A stretch of 64,000 nt of DNA from Pseudomonas cavernae (lineage in GTDB: Bacteria > Pseudomonadota > Gammaproteobacteria > Pseudomonadales > Pseudomonadaceae), in the NCBI RefSeq assembly GCF_003595175.1, contig NZ_CP032419.1:62001-126000 (forward strand). The letters are read 5' to 3'. Made by a program: the position numbers and the translations under genes. The notes beneath the pieces were generated by a model that was not told the DNA's origin, did not search any database, and saw nothing but the letters and a program-made list of their open reading frames with translations. Positions 18,713 to 28,567 of this stretch are shown here, piece by piece. The first letter of the stretch is position 1. Every line of letters starts with the position of its first letter.

Positions 18713-20536
18713 ATGACCGACGACGCCCAGCGCTGGAAGGACAAATACTTCGATAACCTCGAGCAGCAGGAGCAGCTCGAACGGCGCTGGGATGCGCGTC
18801 TCGATCTGCTGCGCCGCGGCCTGGTGCGCAGCTCGCTGGCCGCCGAGGGGGCCGACAAGGCGGTCGACCAGTGCATGCTGGAGCTGCGCGAGATCATCCG
18901 CGGCGAGCAGATGGACGCCGGTCTGGCGGCGCTGATTCCGCGTCTGGAAAAGGCCGTGCTGGACTCCGAGCAACGCCGCCAGCAACGCCTCGAACGGACC
19001 GTCAGCGGCCTCAATGGCCTCACTCAGCAATTGCTGCAGCTGGAGCTGCCGCGCGAGGTGCGCAAGGCCCTCAAGCAGTTCGGCAAACGCATCGACGAGC
19101 GCGCCCGGCAGAGCCGCGAACTGCCGCTGCTGCTCGGCGAGCTGAGCGGCTTGCAGCGGCAGGCCCTGACCAGCCTGGAGCAGGCGGACAGCGGCGAACG
19201 CCCCGGCCTGCTGCAGCGCCTGTTCGGCGCTCGCGACGACGCCTTGGCCGACGGCGCCCAAGCGCTCGCCAGCAGCCCGCCAGCCGCCGCGGCTGGGCCG
19301 GCCGCCGTTACCAGCACGCTATCCAACGAGCATCAGCCGGCCATGCCATGGCCCGCCGAGCGGCTGGCGGCCGTGGCCGAACCCCTCGCGTCGCCGCCCG
19401 CCGCGTCGCTGCTGGACAGCCTGCCGTTGGCGGCCAGCGTGCTGCTCGGCACGGGCGATCCGGCCTTCGCCCTGCCGGCCGCCGAGCCGGGCTACAGCGC
19501 CATCGCCCCGCACGTGGCCGAGAGCCTGCGCAAGCTGCTCGACGAACTCGAGCTGCCGCCCCTGCACCAGCCGCAAGGCGAAGCGCTGCGCCAGCGCCTG
19601 CAGGGAGGGTTGAACTGGTACGAACTGGTGCCGGCGCTGGACGATCTGGCGGTGCTGGTGCTGGCGGTCACCGACAGTGGCCAGCGCGAGTTCGCCGGCT
19701 ACCTCAAGCAGCTCAACGAGCGCCTGGCGGCCTTCCTCGGCAGCCTCAGCGCCGCCCACGAGGGCTATGCCGACTCGCTGCAGAGCAGACGCGCGCTCGA
19801 CGACCAGCTGCGCGAACAGGTCAGCGATCTGCAGCTGAGCGTGCAGGAGGCGGCCGATCTCGACAGCCTCAAGCGCGCCCTGGAAAGTCGCCTGGAAAAC
19901 CTTCTCGGCAGCATGGGTGAGTACCAGCGTCAGCGCGATGCCCGCGAGCAGGCGGTCAGCGGCCGCCTGCAGACCCTGGTCGAGCGGGTGGCGGTGATGG
20001 AGCAGGACGCCCAGGGCTTTCGCGAAAGACTGGAGGTCCAACGGCAGAAGGCCCTGGTCGACCCGCTCACCGGTCTGCCCAACCGCGCGGCCTGGGGCGA
20101 ACGCCTGGAGCTGGAAGTGGCGCGCTGGCAGCGCTATGGCGGCGAGTTGCTGCTGGCGGTGCTGGACATCGACCACTTCAAGCGGATCAACGACGGCTTC
20201 GGCCATCTGGCCGGCGACAAGGTGCTGAAGATCATCGCCGGCGAACTGGCCCGGCGCCTGCGCAAGACCGACTTCATCGCCCGCTTCGGCGGCGAGGAAT
20301 TCGTCCTGCTGCTGCCGGGCACGCCGCTGGCGGGCGGCCAGCAGGTGCTGGAAACCCTGCGCCAGGCCGTCGAGGCTTGCCCGTTCCACTTCAAGGGCGA
20401 GCCGCTGTGCATCACCCTGTCCGGCGGGCTGACGGCGTTCGCCGCCGGGGACCAGGCCGTGGCGGTGTTCGAACGCGCCGACCAGGCGCTGTACCGGGCC
20501 AAGCGCGGTGGGCGCAACCGTCTCGAGCTGAACTGA
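18713..20536 (+). CDS. dgcH: Diguanylate cyclase, DgcH-like
   Basis: This 607-residue cytoplasmic protein makes c-di-GMP. The N-terminal 430 residues are helical with coiled-coil stretches and no transmembrane segment. The last 170 residues are a GGDEF domain with active site FGGEEF near residue 525. An allosteric inhibitory site RxxD (RKTD) lies five residues before it, so product inhibition is expected. The symbol is by gene-order analogy with P. aeruginosa PA5487. The start at 18713 lacks a strong ribosome site, and coupling to the preceding gene (21-base gap) is possible. Confidence 0.87.
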   Translation: MTDDAQRWKDKYFDNLEQQEQLERRWDARLDLLRRGLVRSSLAAEGADKAVDQCMLELREIIRGEQMDAGLAALIPRLEKAVLDSEQRRQQRLERTVSGLNGLTQQLLQLELPREVRKALKQFGKRIDERARQSRELPLLLGELSGLQRQALTSLEQADSGERPGLLQRLFGARDDALADGAQALASSPPAAAAGPAAVTSTLSNEHQPAMPWPAERLAAVAEPLASPPAASLLDSLPLAASVLLGTGDPAFALPAAEPGYSAIAPHVAESLRKLLDELELPPLHQPQGEALRQRLQGGLNWYELVPALDDLAVLVLAVTDSGQREFAGYLKQLNERLAAFLGSLSAAHEGYADSLQSRRALDDQLREQVSDLQLSVQEAADLDSLKRALESRLENLLGSMGEYQRQRDAREQAVSGRLQTLVERVAVMEQDAQGFRERLEVQRQKALVDPLTGLPNRAAWGERLELEVARWQRYGGELLLAVLDIDHFKRINDGFGHLAGDKVLKIIAGELARRLRKTDFIARFGGEEFVLLLPGTPLAGGQQVLETLRQAVEACPFHFKGEPLCITLSGGLTAFAAGDQAVAVFERADQALYRAKRGGRNRLELN

Positions 20537-20542
20537 GGACCT

Positions 20543-20785
20543 GCTCACGATCTGCTGCGCGTCGGCCATACGGCGTTGGAATCGGGCTCAGAAGCCGCTT
20601 GCGGCTAACGCACTTCAGTGCGGCCCCGAAGGGGCGAGCGCAGCGAGTCATGCTCATTTACGGCTCGTAAACTGCGCTTCTTCGCCCGATTTACTCGCTG
20701 CACTCGCCCTGCGGGCCAGCCTGCAGCTGTTACTCCGCTTCGCTGCGTTTCGCCTTGTCTGGTTCTCGCTCGCGAGATCGTGAGC
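20543..20785. repeat. Long hairpin repeat C, copy 1
   Basis: This 243-bp element is bounded by perfect 11-base inverted ends GCTCACGATCT/AGATCGTGAGC. It contains ctgctgcgcgtcggc, ccgcttgcggctaacg and the palindrome tttacggctcgtaaa. About 80 percent of its length aligns with 28695-28948. It fills most of the 340-bp gap between dgcH and marC, with no gene in it. Confidence 0.85.
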
Positions 20786-20876
20786 TGGGTTGAAAAGCCC
20801 CACGCGCGCGGCGCTTTCCTGACTGTGGCGGCCGGCGCCAGCCTCTACACTAGGCGCACCTGTTCTGGAGTGCGTC

Positions 20877-21470
20877 ATGGATATCTTCAGCATCGCCCTG
20901 CTGCTGTTCTTCGTCATGGACCCGTTCGGCAACATCGCCATCTTCATCGCCGCGCTGAAGAGCGTCGCCCCCGAGCGCCGGGTGCGCGTGGCCCTGCGCG
21001 AGTTGCTGTTCGCCCTGGTGCTGTTGCTGCTGTTCCTCACCTTCGGCGACAAGATCCTCAGCGGCCTCGGCCTGTCGCGCGAGGCCACGGCGATCGCCGG
21101 CGGCATCATTCTCTTTGTCATCGCCATGCGCCTGATCTTCCCGCCGCCGCAGGGCGTGCTCGGCGAGCTGCCCGGTGGCGAGCCGCTGCTGGTGCCGCTG
21201 GCCACCCCGGCGGTGGCCGGGCCGTCGGCGCTGGCGGTGCTGCTGACCCTGCGCAACACCCACGCGGCGCCGCTCTGGGAGCTGTACCTGGGGGTGCTGC
21301 TGGCCTGGCTGGCGACCGCGGTGATCCTGCTCCAGGCGTCTTTCCTGCAGCGTTTCCTCGGTGCGCGCGGGCTGACGGCGATCGAACGCCTGACCGGCAT
21401 GCTGCTGATCATGCTCAGTGTCGATATGCTCCTCGATAACCTGCAAAGCATTCTGCATATCAGCCCATGA
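20877..21470 (+). CDS. MarC-family inner membrane protein
   Basis: The 197-residue protein has six hydrophobic segments and the family signatures FVMDPFGNIAIF near the N-terminus and PLATPAVAGPSAL near residue 105. The family's function is unsettled; it was once linked to multiple antibiotic resistance, a link later withdrawn. GGAG precedes the ATG. The stop overlaps the next start (ATGA), so it is coupled with ampDh2. Confidence 0.88.
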   Translation: MDIFSIALLLFFVMDPFGNIAIFIAALKSVAPERRVRVALRELLFALVLLLLFLTFGDKILSGLGLSREATAIAGGIILFVIAMRLIFPPPQGVLGELPGGEPLLVPLATPAVAGPSALAVLLTLRNTHAAPLWELYLGVLLAWLATAVILLQASFLQRFLGARGLTAIERLTGMLLIMLSVDMLLDNLQSILHISP

Positions 21471-22246
21471 AGACCCCCGCGTTCGCCCTGATCCTGGCGT
21501 TGCTGGCCGGTTGCGCCGGCGGCCCGCAAATCGACAATTCGCATCCCTCGGCCAGCTACGACAGCCGGGTGCAGTTCGTCGTCCTGCATTACACCTCCAC
21601 CGACCTGCAACACTCGCTGCAACTGCTGACCCACGGCGAGCTCAGCAGCCATTACCTGATCGGCGCGGCGCCGCCGACCATCTACCGGCTGGTCGACGAA
21701 AACCAGCGCGCCTGGCATGCCGGCGAGAGTGAATGGCAGGGGCGCACCTGGCTGAACTCCAGCTCGATCGGTATCGAACTGGTCAACCCGGGCTACGCGG
21801 ACAGCGCCAACGGCCGAGTCTGGTATCCCTACCGCGAGGAGCAGATCGAGGCGCTGATCGTGCTGCTCAAGGACATCGTCCAGCGCTACCGCATCGCCCC
21901 GGAGAACATTGTCGGCCACAGCGACATCGCGCCACAGCGCAAGCTCGATCCCGGGCCGCTGTTCCCCTGGCAGCGCCTCGCCGCCGCCGGCCTCGGGCGC
22001 TGGCCGGAAGCCGGCGCGGTGGCGCGCGCGCAGGCACGCTTCGCCCAGGCGCCGCCGAGCGCCGGCTGGTTCCAGCAGCAGCTACGGCGCCTCGGCTATG
22101 CCGTGCCGCAGAGTGGCGAGCTGGATGCGCCGACCCGCCAGGTGCTGGCGGCGTTCCAAATGCATTACCGGCCGAGCCGCTGCGATGGCCAGGCGGATGC
22201 GCAGACGGCGGCGCTGCTCAGCGTACTCAACGGTAGCCCGCGCTGA
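21467..22246 (+). CDS. ampDh2: N-acetylmuramoyl-L-alanine amidase, AmpDh2-like lipoprotein
   Basis: This zinc amidase cleaves the peptide stem from peptidoglycan. The 259-residue precursor has a lipobox (LLAGC, Cys16), placing it in the envelope. Amidase_2 zinc ligands are the histidine in VVLHYTS, and the His and Asp in HSDIAPQRKLDPG. The last 65 residues form a peptidoglycan-binding domain (LRRLGY, then LAAFQMHYRP). P. aeruginosa AmpDh2 has this architecture and the same neighbourhood. Confidence 0.92.
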   Translation: MKTPAFALILALLAGCAGGPQIDNSHPSASYDSRVQFVVLHYTSTDLQHSLQLLTHGELSSHYLIGAAPPTIYRLVDENQRAWHAGESEWQGRTWLNSSSIGIELVNPGYADSANGRVWYPYREEQIEALIVLLKDIVQRYRIAPENIVGHSDIAPQRKLDPGPLFPWQRLAAAGLGRWPEAGAVARAQARFAQAPPSAGWFQQQLRRLGYAVPQSGELDAPTRQVLAAFQMHYRPSRCDGQADAQTAALLSVLNGSPR

Positions 22247-22782
22247 GCGCCGTGCCGGGGCAAGCTGCTTGGCCCTGCGCATCGTGCAAAGTGCCCTGCC
22301 GGCTTCCGGGCGAGTCATCCAAGCAGTTGAAATAAAACGGGAAAATTCAGCCGCCGCGGGGCGGTCGGCTGGAACGAAGGGTTATGCCTTCACCAGCGCT
22401 GCGACTTCACGTTTCAACGCAGTACCAACAGCGAGGCCGCGCTGATGACGTTGCGCAGCTCGCGGATATTGCCCGGCGCGGCGCGCGTAGTCCTTGACGA
22501 AGCGGGCGAGGAAGCGTTCGGCCAGAGCTCCGCCGCGCCGTGCAATTGCAGGGCGAGCCGAACTGCTGCGGATTCGGTGGGTCGGAGAGTTGGCTTGAAT
22601 CTGCGCCCACCCGAGGAGGGGCGGCGCATGACCAGGGGGCCTGGCGGCTCTGAATGTGTCAGGTTCGAAGCGGTCTAGGGGTACAGGGAGTACCTCCGCG
22701 CAGGGCCGGGTCAGGCAGCAGCAACGCCGACCTCGGCGGCTACCGGTAGGTGCCCGCCGGGGTCGGCGCGCTCAACACCCCA
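22247..22782. other. 536-bp intergenic stretch containing a gene relic
   Basis: No intact gene is apparent. The central part (about 22445-22535, minus strand) is a decayed sigma-54 activator, annotated separately. The remainder shows no convincing coding or structural signal. Confidence 0.6.
22445..22535 (-). pseudogene. Relic of a sigma-54-dependent activator (possibly algB)
   Basis: In one minus-strand frame the DNA reads ALAERFLARFVKDYAR, typical of the AAA+ domain just after the catalytic core. In another frame it immediately reads PGNIRELRNVISAASLLV, the downstream helical signature of the same family. The intervening 25-40 residues are missing and the frame changes, so this is a deleted fragment. 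P. aeruginosa has kinB-algB beside ampDh2, so the fragment may be all that is left of algB. That identification rests on position only. Confidence 0.65.
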
Positions 22783-23436
22783 TCACGGATGGAAGTTGTG
22801 CGCGTCCTTGGCCCACACATCCAGCACCGGTTGCAGGTCCTTGAGGCTCAGCTGGGTGCTGGTGTTTTCCAGCTGCAGACCGCTGCCCTTGCGCACCACT
22901 TGCGCCACCACCTTGTTACTGGCCGCATCCAACGCCTGCATCTCGACGTAGATCGAGGTGTTCTCGTCGCGGGTGCCGGCGGCGGTGCTGGCGGCGGCGA
23001 CCACAAGGGCGATGGGGATCACCTCGTAGGGTTTGAGGCCTTCCGGCGAAACATCCACCGAGCTGATCGCCGAACGCAGCACCAGGGTATTCGCCCCCGG
23101 CTGCTGAACGACCTTCATCTGGCCGTTGAGTTCGCGCTGCATGGTCTGCTGCAGGTAGGTGGCGATCTGGTCGAGGGTCTGCTGGCTGACCTGCGCGCTC
23201 GGCTGCGGCTTGGGATAGAACTGCGGGCGCTCCACCAGCACCGAGTCGTAGCGACTGAGGTCCAGGCCGGGCGAGGTCCAGCGCAGCACCGGTGCGCCGC
23301 TGGCCGAGGTGGCCGGTTTGAGTTGCGAGTAGTCGCCGAGAAAGCCCGAGTACTGCTCGGGCTGGGTGGTCGAGCTGGAGCAGCCGGCCAGCAGCAGGCC
23401 GAAGGCGAGGGCGCCGACAATAAGCGGTTTGGTCAT
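22783..23436 (-). CDS. DUF3313 lipoprotein
   Basis: The 217-residue protein has a lipobox (LLLAGC, Cys19) followed by SSSTTQPEQYSGFL. The body carries the DUF3313 pattern YDSVLVERPQFYP, then AISSVDVSPEGLKPYEVIP and VEMQALDAASNKVV. It is a probable outer-membrane or periplasmic lipoprotein of unknown role. It stands alone, 130 bases from wrbA. Confidence 0.82.
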   Translation of the reverse strand: MTKPLIVGALAFGLLLAGCSSSTTQPEQYSGFLGDYSQLKPATSASGAPVLRWTSPGLDLSRYDSVLVERPQFYPKPQPSAQVSQQTLDQIATYLQQTMQRELNGQMKVVQQPGANTLVLRSAISSVDVSPEGLKPYEVIPIALVVAAASTAAGTRDENTSIYVEMQALDAASNKVVAQVVRKGSGLQLENTSTQLSLKDLQPVLDVWAKDAHNFHP

Positions 23437-23566
23437 CCGTGAAACTCCTGATGGTCTTGGAAAAATTCTGTTCCTAAGTGGTTACAGTCCGGTAGCCCGG
23501 ATGGACTCCGAGAAACTGCCACATCCGCTGCCGGATTGCATCCAGAGTGCAAGGGTCGGCGGAGAA

Positions 23567-24163
23567 TCACTGCAAACGCGTGGCCAGTTTCGCCACATGG
23601 GCGCCCTGGTACGTGGCCAGGGCCAGCTCCATGAGGCTCGGCATGCGCGAGCCATCGGCGCCGGCCACAGTCGCCGCGCCGTAGGGTGAGCCGCCGCGCA
23701 GTTCGCTGATGTCGCTCAGCTCCGGCGCGCTGTACGGCAAACCGACTATCAGCATGCCGTGGTGGGCCAGGGTATGCCAGAACGAGGTGATGGTGGTTTC
23801 CGAGCCGCCGCCGGTGCCGGTGCTGGTGAACACGCTGGCCAGCTTGCCGATCAGCGCGCCGCTGACCCACATGCCGCCGGTCTGGTCGAGGAAGCTGCGC
23901 ATCTGCCCGCACATGTTGCCGAAGCGGGTCGGGGTGCCGAACAGGATGGCGTCGTAGTCCGCCAGCTCCTGCACGCTGGCCACCGGCGCGGGCTGGTCGA
24001 GCTTGGCGCCGGCGTTGCGGGCGACGTCCGCGGGCATGGTCTCGGGCACCCGCTTGAGCGTCACCTCCACCCCCGGCACGCTGCGCGCGCCTTCGACGAC
24101 CGCCTCGGCCATGCGCTCGATATGGCCGTACATCGAGTAATACAGCACCAGAATCTTCTTCAT
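23567..24163 (-). CDS. wrbA: NAD(P)H:quinone oxidoreductase WrbA
   Basis: This flavodoxin-like FMN enzyme reduces quinones by two electrons, limiting radical formation. The 198-residue protein shows FMN loops [12 protein letters not shown] near residue 8, [14 protein letters not shown] near residue 78 and [11 protein letters not shown] near residue 113, then the [10 protein letters not shown] segment. The start at 24163 gives the usual length; the frame remains open far upstream only as a shadow of the opposite gene. Confidence 0.93.
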   Translation of the reverse strand: MKKILVLYYSMYGHIERMAEAVVEGARSVPGVEVTLKRVPETMPADVARNAGAKLDQPAPVASVQELADYDAILFGTPTRFGNMCGQMRSFLDQTGGMWVSGALIGKLASVFTSTGTGGGSETTITSFWHTLAHHGMLIVGLPYSAPELSDISELRGGSPYGAATVAGADGSRMPSLMELALATYQGAHVAKLATRLQ

Positions 24164-24292
24164 CGCGGATCTCCTCAGCACTGTCGCGACACGGCTTGAA
24201 CGCATCAGCCTAGCCCGCCGCCGTGAAGCTTGCGCGACGGCGGCGCGGCCGGCCGTTATCATCGGCGCGGCAGACAACCCTGGGGGACGACG

Positions 24293-25522
24293 ATGCTCAA
24301 TGGCCTGTGGCTGGGGTTTTTCCTGGTGGCGACGGTGGCGGCGCTGAACGCCTGGCTGGTCGGCGGCGACGCGACGGTGTTCGCGCGCATGGTCGAGAGC
24401 CTGTTCGCCATGGCCAAGCTGTCGGTCGAGGTGATGGTCCTGCTGTTCGGCACCCTGACCCTGTGGCTGGGCTTCCTGCGCATCGCCGAGAAGGCCGGTC
24501 TGGTCGACGCTCTCGGCCGCGCCCTCGGCCCGCTGTTCGCCCGGCTGATGCCGGAAGTGCCGCGCGGCCATCCGGCGCTCGGTCTGATCACCCTCAACTT
24601 CGCCGCCAACGGCCTGGGCCTGGACAACGCCGCCACGCCGATCGGCCTCAAGGCCATGCGCGCCCTGCAGGAGCTCAACCCGAGCAGCACCACGGCGAGC
24701 AACGCGCAGATCCTCTTCCTGTGCCTGAATGCCTCGTCGCTGACCCTGCTGCCGGTGTCGATCTTCATGTACCGCGCGCAGCAGGGCGCGGCCGACCCGA
24801 CCCTGGTGTTCCTGCCGATCCTGCTGGCGCATTTCTGCGCCAACCTCACCGCGCTGCTGTCGGTGGCGCTGATGCAGCGCATCCGCCTGTGGGACCCGGT
24901 GCTCTTGGCCTGGCTGCTCGGCGGCATGCTCCTGCTCGGCAGCTTCGTCGCCTTCCTCTTCACCCTCTCGGCCGTGGCGCTGGCCGCGCTGTCGTCGCTG
25001 CTCGGCAACCTGACCCTGTTCGGCGTGATCATCGCTTTCTTGCTGCTCGGCGCGCTGAAGCAAGTGCGGGTCTACGAGAGCTTCGTCGAGGGCGCTAAGG
25101 AAGGCTTCGACGTGGCCAAGAACCTGCTGCCCTACCTGGTCGCCATGCTCTGCGCGGTCGGTGTGCTGCGCGCCTCCGGCTCGCTGGAATTCGGCCTCGA
25201 TGGCATCCGCGCGCTGGTCGAGTGGGCCGGCTGGGACACGCGCTTCGTCGAGGCGCTGCCGACCGCACTGGTCAAGCCGTTCTCCGGCAGTGCGGCGCGC
25301 GCCATGCTGATCGAGACCATGCAGACCCACGGCGTCGACAGCTTCCCGGCGCTGGTGGCGGCGACCATCCAGGGCAGCACCGAAACCACCTTCTACGTGC
25401 TCGCCGTGTACTTCGGCGCGGTCGGCATCCAGCGCGCTCGCCACGCGGTCGGCTGTGCCCTGCTCGCCGACCTGGCCGGGGTGCTGGCGGCGATCGGCGT
25501 GTGCTACTGGTTCTTCGGTTGA
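24293..25522 (+). CDS. Nucleoside-recognition (SpmA/SpmB-like) membrane protein
   Basis: The 409-residue polytopic protein has about nine hydrophobic segments and two Gate/nucleoside-recognition-like halves. [20 protein letters not shown] near residue 100 is the SpmA signature. [14 protein letters not shown] and [22 protein letters not shown] near residues 325-375 are SpmB signatures. Sporulation is absent in this genus, and the transported solute is unknown. ATG 24293 was chosen because residues upstream show no family similarity. Confidence 0.82.
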   Translation: MLNGLWLGFFLVATVAALNAWLVGGDATVFARMVESLFAMAKLSVEVMVLLFGTLTLWLGFLRIAEKAGLVDALGRALGPLFARLMPEVPRGHPALGLITLNFAANGLGLDNAATPIGLKAMRALQELNPSSTTASNAQILFLCLNASSLTLLPVSIFMYRAQQGAADPTLVFLPILLAHFCANLTALLSVALMQRIRLWDPVLLAWLLGGMLLLGSFVAFLFTLSAVALAALSSLLGNLTLFGVIIAFLLLGALKQVRVYESFVEGAKEGFDVAKNLLPYLVAMLCAVGVLRASGSLEFGLDGIRALVEWAGWDTRFVEALPTALVKPFSGSAARAMLIETMQTHGVDSFPALVAATIQGSTETTFYVLAVYFGAVGIQRARHAVGCALLADLAGVLAAIGVCYWFFG

Positions 25523-25567
25523 AGGCCTTGCGCTAGCCCGGGCGCCCTCCTGGCCACGGGCTGCTTT

Positions 25568-25638
25568 GTAGGATGGGTTGAGCTTGCGATACCCATCGAA
25601 CCGCCAGGATGGGTATCGCTGCGCTCAACCCATCCTAC
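25568..25638. repeat. Palindromic repeat family E
   Basis: GTAGGATGGGTTGAGC is mirrored by GCTCAACCCATCCTAC, with inner ATACCCATC/GATGGGTAT arms. It lies between two convergent genes and probably forms a long hairpin in both transcripts. Confidence 0.8.
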
Positions 25639-25664
25639 GGACTGGCCTCCGGATTGCCTCGGGG

Positions 25665-27218
25665 CTACGCCTGCTTCAACCCTAGGCGGCTGGCCAGGCG
25701 GTGCAGGTTGGCGCGGTCGAGGCCGAGTTCGCGGGCGGTCGCCGCCCAGTTGCCGTGCTGACGGTGCAGGGCAGCCTGGATCAGCTGGCGCTGGTAGGCC
25801 TCCACCGCCGTACGCAGATCCTGTCCGGCGGGCAGCGGGCTGTCGCTCTGGGTGGCTGCAAGCGCTGCGGCTGGCGTCGCCAGATCCAGATGCTCGGCCT
25901 CGATACTGAGGATGCGCGGCCGCTCGGCGTGGCCGGCCAGGGCCTTGAGCGCGGCGCGGCCGATCAGGTGTTCCAGCTCGCGCACATTGCCCGGCCAGTC
26001 GTGGGCCAGCAGTGCGGCCTGCGCCGCCGCGCCCAGGCGCAGGCTGCGCAGGTGCAGGCGGGTGCGGTTCTGTTCGAGGAAGTAGCCGGCCAGCAGCAGC
26101 ACGTCGCGACCGCGCTCGCGCAGCGGCGGCACCTTCAGCGGGTAGACGCTGAGGCGGTGGTAGAGGTCGGCGCGAAAACGCCCGGCGCGCACTTCCTCGG
26201 CCAGGTCGCGGTTGCTGGCGGCGAGGATGCGCACGTCGACCCGGTGCTCGCGGTCGGAGCCGAGGCGCTGCAATTGACCGCTCTGCAGCACGCGCAGCAG
26301 CTTGGCCTGCACCGCCAGCGGCAACTCGCCGACCTCGTCGAGGAACAGGCTGCCGCCGTCGGCCAGCTCGAACTTGCCGCTGCGCTCGCTGTGGGCGCCG
26401 GAGAAGGCGCCCCGCACATGGCCGAACAGCTCGCTCTCCACCAGCGCCTCCGGCAGCGCCGCGCAGTTGAGGCTGATCAGCGGCCGCGCGGCGCGGGGCG
26501 AACGGGCGTGCAGGGTCTGCGCCACCAGTTCCTTACCGACCCCGGTCTCGCCGCCGATCAGCACGGTCAGGTCGCTGCCGGCGACCGTGTCGATCTCCGC
26601 CAGCAGGCGCTTGTGCGCCGGGCTCTGGCCGATCAACTCGGGGCTTTCAGCCTGCCCGGCGACCGCGCGGTAGCGCTCGGCCAACTGGTGCTCGGCTTCG
26701 GCGCGGCGGGTCAGGCTGACCAGCCGGCCGTTGGCCTTGACCGTGGCGGCGGCCAGGCGGGCGAAGGCCTCGAGGTTGTCCAGGTCGGCCTGGGCGAAGC
26801 GCGCCGGGTCGAGGCTGTCGAGGGTCAGCAGGCCCCAGGGCTGGTCGTCGATCAGCAGCGGACAACCCAGGCAGTCGTGCACTTCCAGCTGGCCGCTGTG
26901 CGCTTCGACCAGGCCGTCGTAGGGGTCGGGCAGGCCGCTGTCGGCGGCGAAGCGGGTCGGCGCCGGGCTGGCCAGCAGGGCCATGAAGCGCGGGTGCTCG
27001 GCGAGGGTGAAGCGGCGGCCGAGGCAGTCGGCGCTGAGGCCGTCGACCGCCAGGGGGATCAGCTGCTCGCCGTCCAGGCGCAGCAGCGCGGTGGCGTCGC
27101 AGGGGATCAGGCCGCGCAGGGCGCTGAGCAGGCGCCGGTAGCGTTCGCCTTCGGCCAGCTCGCGGCTGAGGTCGTCGACCAGCGGCAGCAGGGCCTGGAG
27201 CAGCGGGTTGGTTGTCAT
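25665..27218 (-). CDS. norR: NO-responsive sigma-54 activator (NorR/FhpR)
   Basis: The 517-residue enhancer-binding protein has an N-terminal GAF domain (residues 20-170) that in NorR senses NO through a mononuclear iron. The AAA+ domain has Walker A GGETGVGKE near residue 221, the sigma-54 contact loop as GAFSGA, and LFLDEVGELPL. The C-terminal Fis-type HTH reads NWAATARELGLDRANLHRL. It is divergent from hmp, so it is probably the equivalent of P. aeruginosa FhpR, which activates the flavohemoglobin gene. Paired inverted repeats and a -24/-12-like site lie between them. Confidence 0.92.
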   Translation of the reverse strand: MTTNPLLQALLPLVDDLSRELAEGERYRRLLSALRGLIPCDATALLRLDGEQLIPLAVDGLSADCLGRRFTLAEHPRFMALLASPAPTRFAADSGLPDPYDGLVEAHSGQLEVHDCLGCPLLIDDQPWGLLTLDSLDPARFAQADLDNLEAFARLAAATVKANGRLVSLTRRAEAEHQLAERYRAVAGQAESPELIGQSPAHKRLLAEIDTVAGSDLTVLIGGETGVGKELVAQTLHARSPRAARPLISLNCAALPEALVESELFGHVRGAFSGAHSERSGKFELADGGSLFLDEVGELPLAVQAKLLRVLQSGQLQRLGSDREHRVDVRILAASNRDLAEEVRAGRFRADLYHRLSVYPLKVPPLRERGRDVLLLAGYFLEQNRTRLHLRSLRLGAAAQAALLAHDWPGNVRELEHLIGRAALKALAGHAERPRILSIEAEHLDLATPAAALAATQSDSPLPAGQDLRTAVEAYQRQLIQAALHRQHGNWAATARELGLDRANLHRLASRLGLKQA

Positions 27219-27235
27219 TAAGACTCCGTGTTGTG

Positions 27236-27266
27236 TTTATGACATCGACCCTGGCGTTGTCATAAA
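27236..27266. promoter_or_regulatory. Candidate NorR enhancer site
   Basis: The inverted repeat TTTATGAC...GTCATAAA has a 15-base spacer and lies between norR and hmp, upstream of the sigma-54-like promoter. NorR sites are GT/AC-bounded inverted repeats, so a role is plausible but inferred. Confidence 0.5.
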
Positions 27267-27310
27267 TACAGCTTAGTGCATAAGTATCTGATTTATATGG
27301 GGGTAAAAGC

Positions 27311-27326
27311 TGGCACGAATTCTGGA
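27311..27326 (+). promoter_or_regulatory. Sigma-54-type promoter for hmp
   Basis: TGGCACGAATTCTGGA matches the -24 TGGCACG block. The -12 GC is replaced by GG. It lies 41 bases before the hmp ATG. The spacing is correct for sigma-54. Confidence 0.6.
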
Positions 27327-27366
27327 AAGGTCAAGGCAGATCTTTCACTGACACGAGGAATGCCCA

Positions 27367-28548
27367 ATGCTGTCTGCCGACCATCTCGCCCTGATCAAAG
27401 CCACGGTGCCGCTGCTGGAAAGCGGTGGTGAAGCGCTGACCACGCATTTCTACCGCCTGATGCTCAGCGAGCATCCCGAGGTGCGCCCGCTGTTCAATCA
27501 GGCCCACCAGGCCAGCGGCGAGCAACCGCGCGCGCTGGCCAACGGCGTGCTGATGTACGCCCGGCATATCGACCGCCTGCAAGCGCTCGGTCCGCTGGTC
27601 GGGCAGATCGTCAACAAGCATGTGTCGCTGCAGGTGCTGCCTGAGCATTACCCGATCGTCGGCAGCTGCCTGCTGCGGGCGATCCGCGAGGTGCTCGGCG
27701 CCGAAATCGCCACCGATGCGGTGATCGCCGCCTGGGGCGCCGCCTATGGCCAGCTGGCCGAGTTGCTGATCGGCGCCGAGGAAGCAGTCTACGCCACCAA
27801 CGAACAGGCTCCCGGTGGCTGGCGCGGTGGCCGGGCGTTCCGCGTGGCGCGCAAGGTGTGCGAGAGCGAGGAGATCACTTCCTTCTACCTGCAAACGGTG
27901 GATGGTGGCGCGGTCGCCGATTACACGCCCGGCCAGTACATCGGCCTGCGCCTGCAGCTGGACGGCGAGGAAGTGCGCCGCAACTATTCGCTGTCCGCCG
28001 CACCGAACGGCCGCGAGTACCGCATCAGCGTCAAGCGCGAGGCCGGCGGGCGGGTGTCCAACCATCTGCACGAGCGGGTCAAGGAAGGCGACGAACTGGA
28101 GCTGTTCGCCCCGGCCGGCGACTTCGTCCTGCGTCCGTCGGCCAAGCCGCTGGTGCTGATCAGCGCCGGGGTCGGCATCACCCCGACGCTGGCCATGCTC
28201 GAAGCCAGCGCCGCCAGCGGCCGGCCGATCCACTTCGTGCATTGCGCGCGGCACGCTGGCGTGCAGGCCTTCGCCGAGCGGGTCGAGGCCTTGAGCGCGG
28301 CGCATGCGCAGGTGCGGCGCTTCTTCTGCTACAGCGAGCCGCGCGCCGGCGAGCGCGGCGATGCGCACGGCCTGCTCAGCCGCGAGCAACTGGCCGATTG
28401 GTTGCCGGAGAGCCGCGATGTCGACGCCTATTTCCTCGGGCCCAAGCCGTTCATGGCCCAGGTCAAGCGCCACCTGCGCGAGCTGGGGGTGCCGGAAAGC
28501 CAGAGCCACTACGAGTTCTTCGGCCCGGCGGCGGCGCTGGAAGGCTGA
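27367..28548 (+). CDS. hmp: Flavohemoprotein (NO dioxygenase)
   Basis: This enzyme oxidises nitric oxide to nitrate using O2 and NAD(P)H. The 393-residue protein has a globin domain (1-140, proximal His in VNKHVSLQVLPEHY). A ferredoxin-reductase FAD domain follows with RNYSLSAAPNG near residue 206. The NAD domain has LISAGVGITPTLAM near residue 262 and ends in HYEFFGP. It is divergent from norR, so NO-induced sigma-54-dependent expression is expected. Confidence 0.95.
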   Translation: MLSADHLALIKATVPLLESGGEALTTHFYRLMLSEHPEVRPLFNQAHQASGEQPRALANGVLMYARHIDRLQALGPLVGQIVNKHVSLQVLPEHYPIVGSCLLRAIREVLGAEIATDAVIAAWGAAYGQLAELLIGAEEAVYATNEQAPGGWRGGRAFRVARKVCESEEITSFYLQTVDGGAVADYTPGQYIGLRLQLDGEEVRRNYSLSAAPNGREYRISVKREAGGRVSNHLHERVKEGDELELFAPAGDFVLRPSAKPLVLISAGVGITPTLAMLEASAASGRPIHFVHCARHAGVQAFAERVEALSAAHAQVRRFFCYSEPRAGERGDAHGLLSREQLADWLPESRDVDAYFLGPKPFMAQVKRHLRELGVPESQSHYEFFGPAAALEG

Positions 28549-28567
28549 GGGCCTGGCCCGGGCCATC

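Noticed and set aside
17105..19261. A 718-codon minus-strand frame across dsbA, the EEP gene and dgcH
   Set aside because: It spans three real plus-strand genes with recognised active sites, so it is an antisense artefact.
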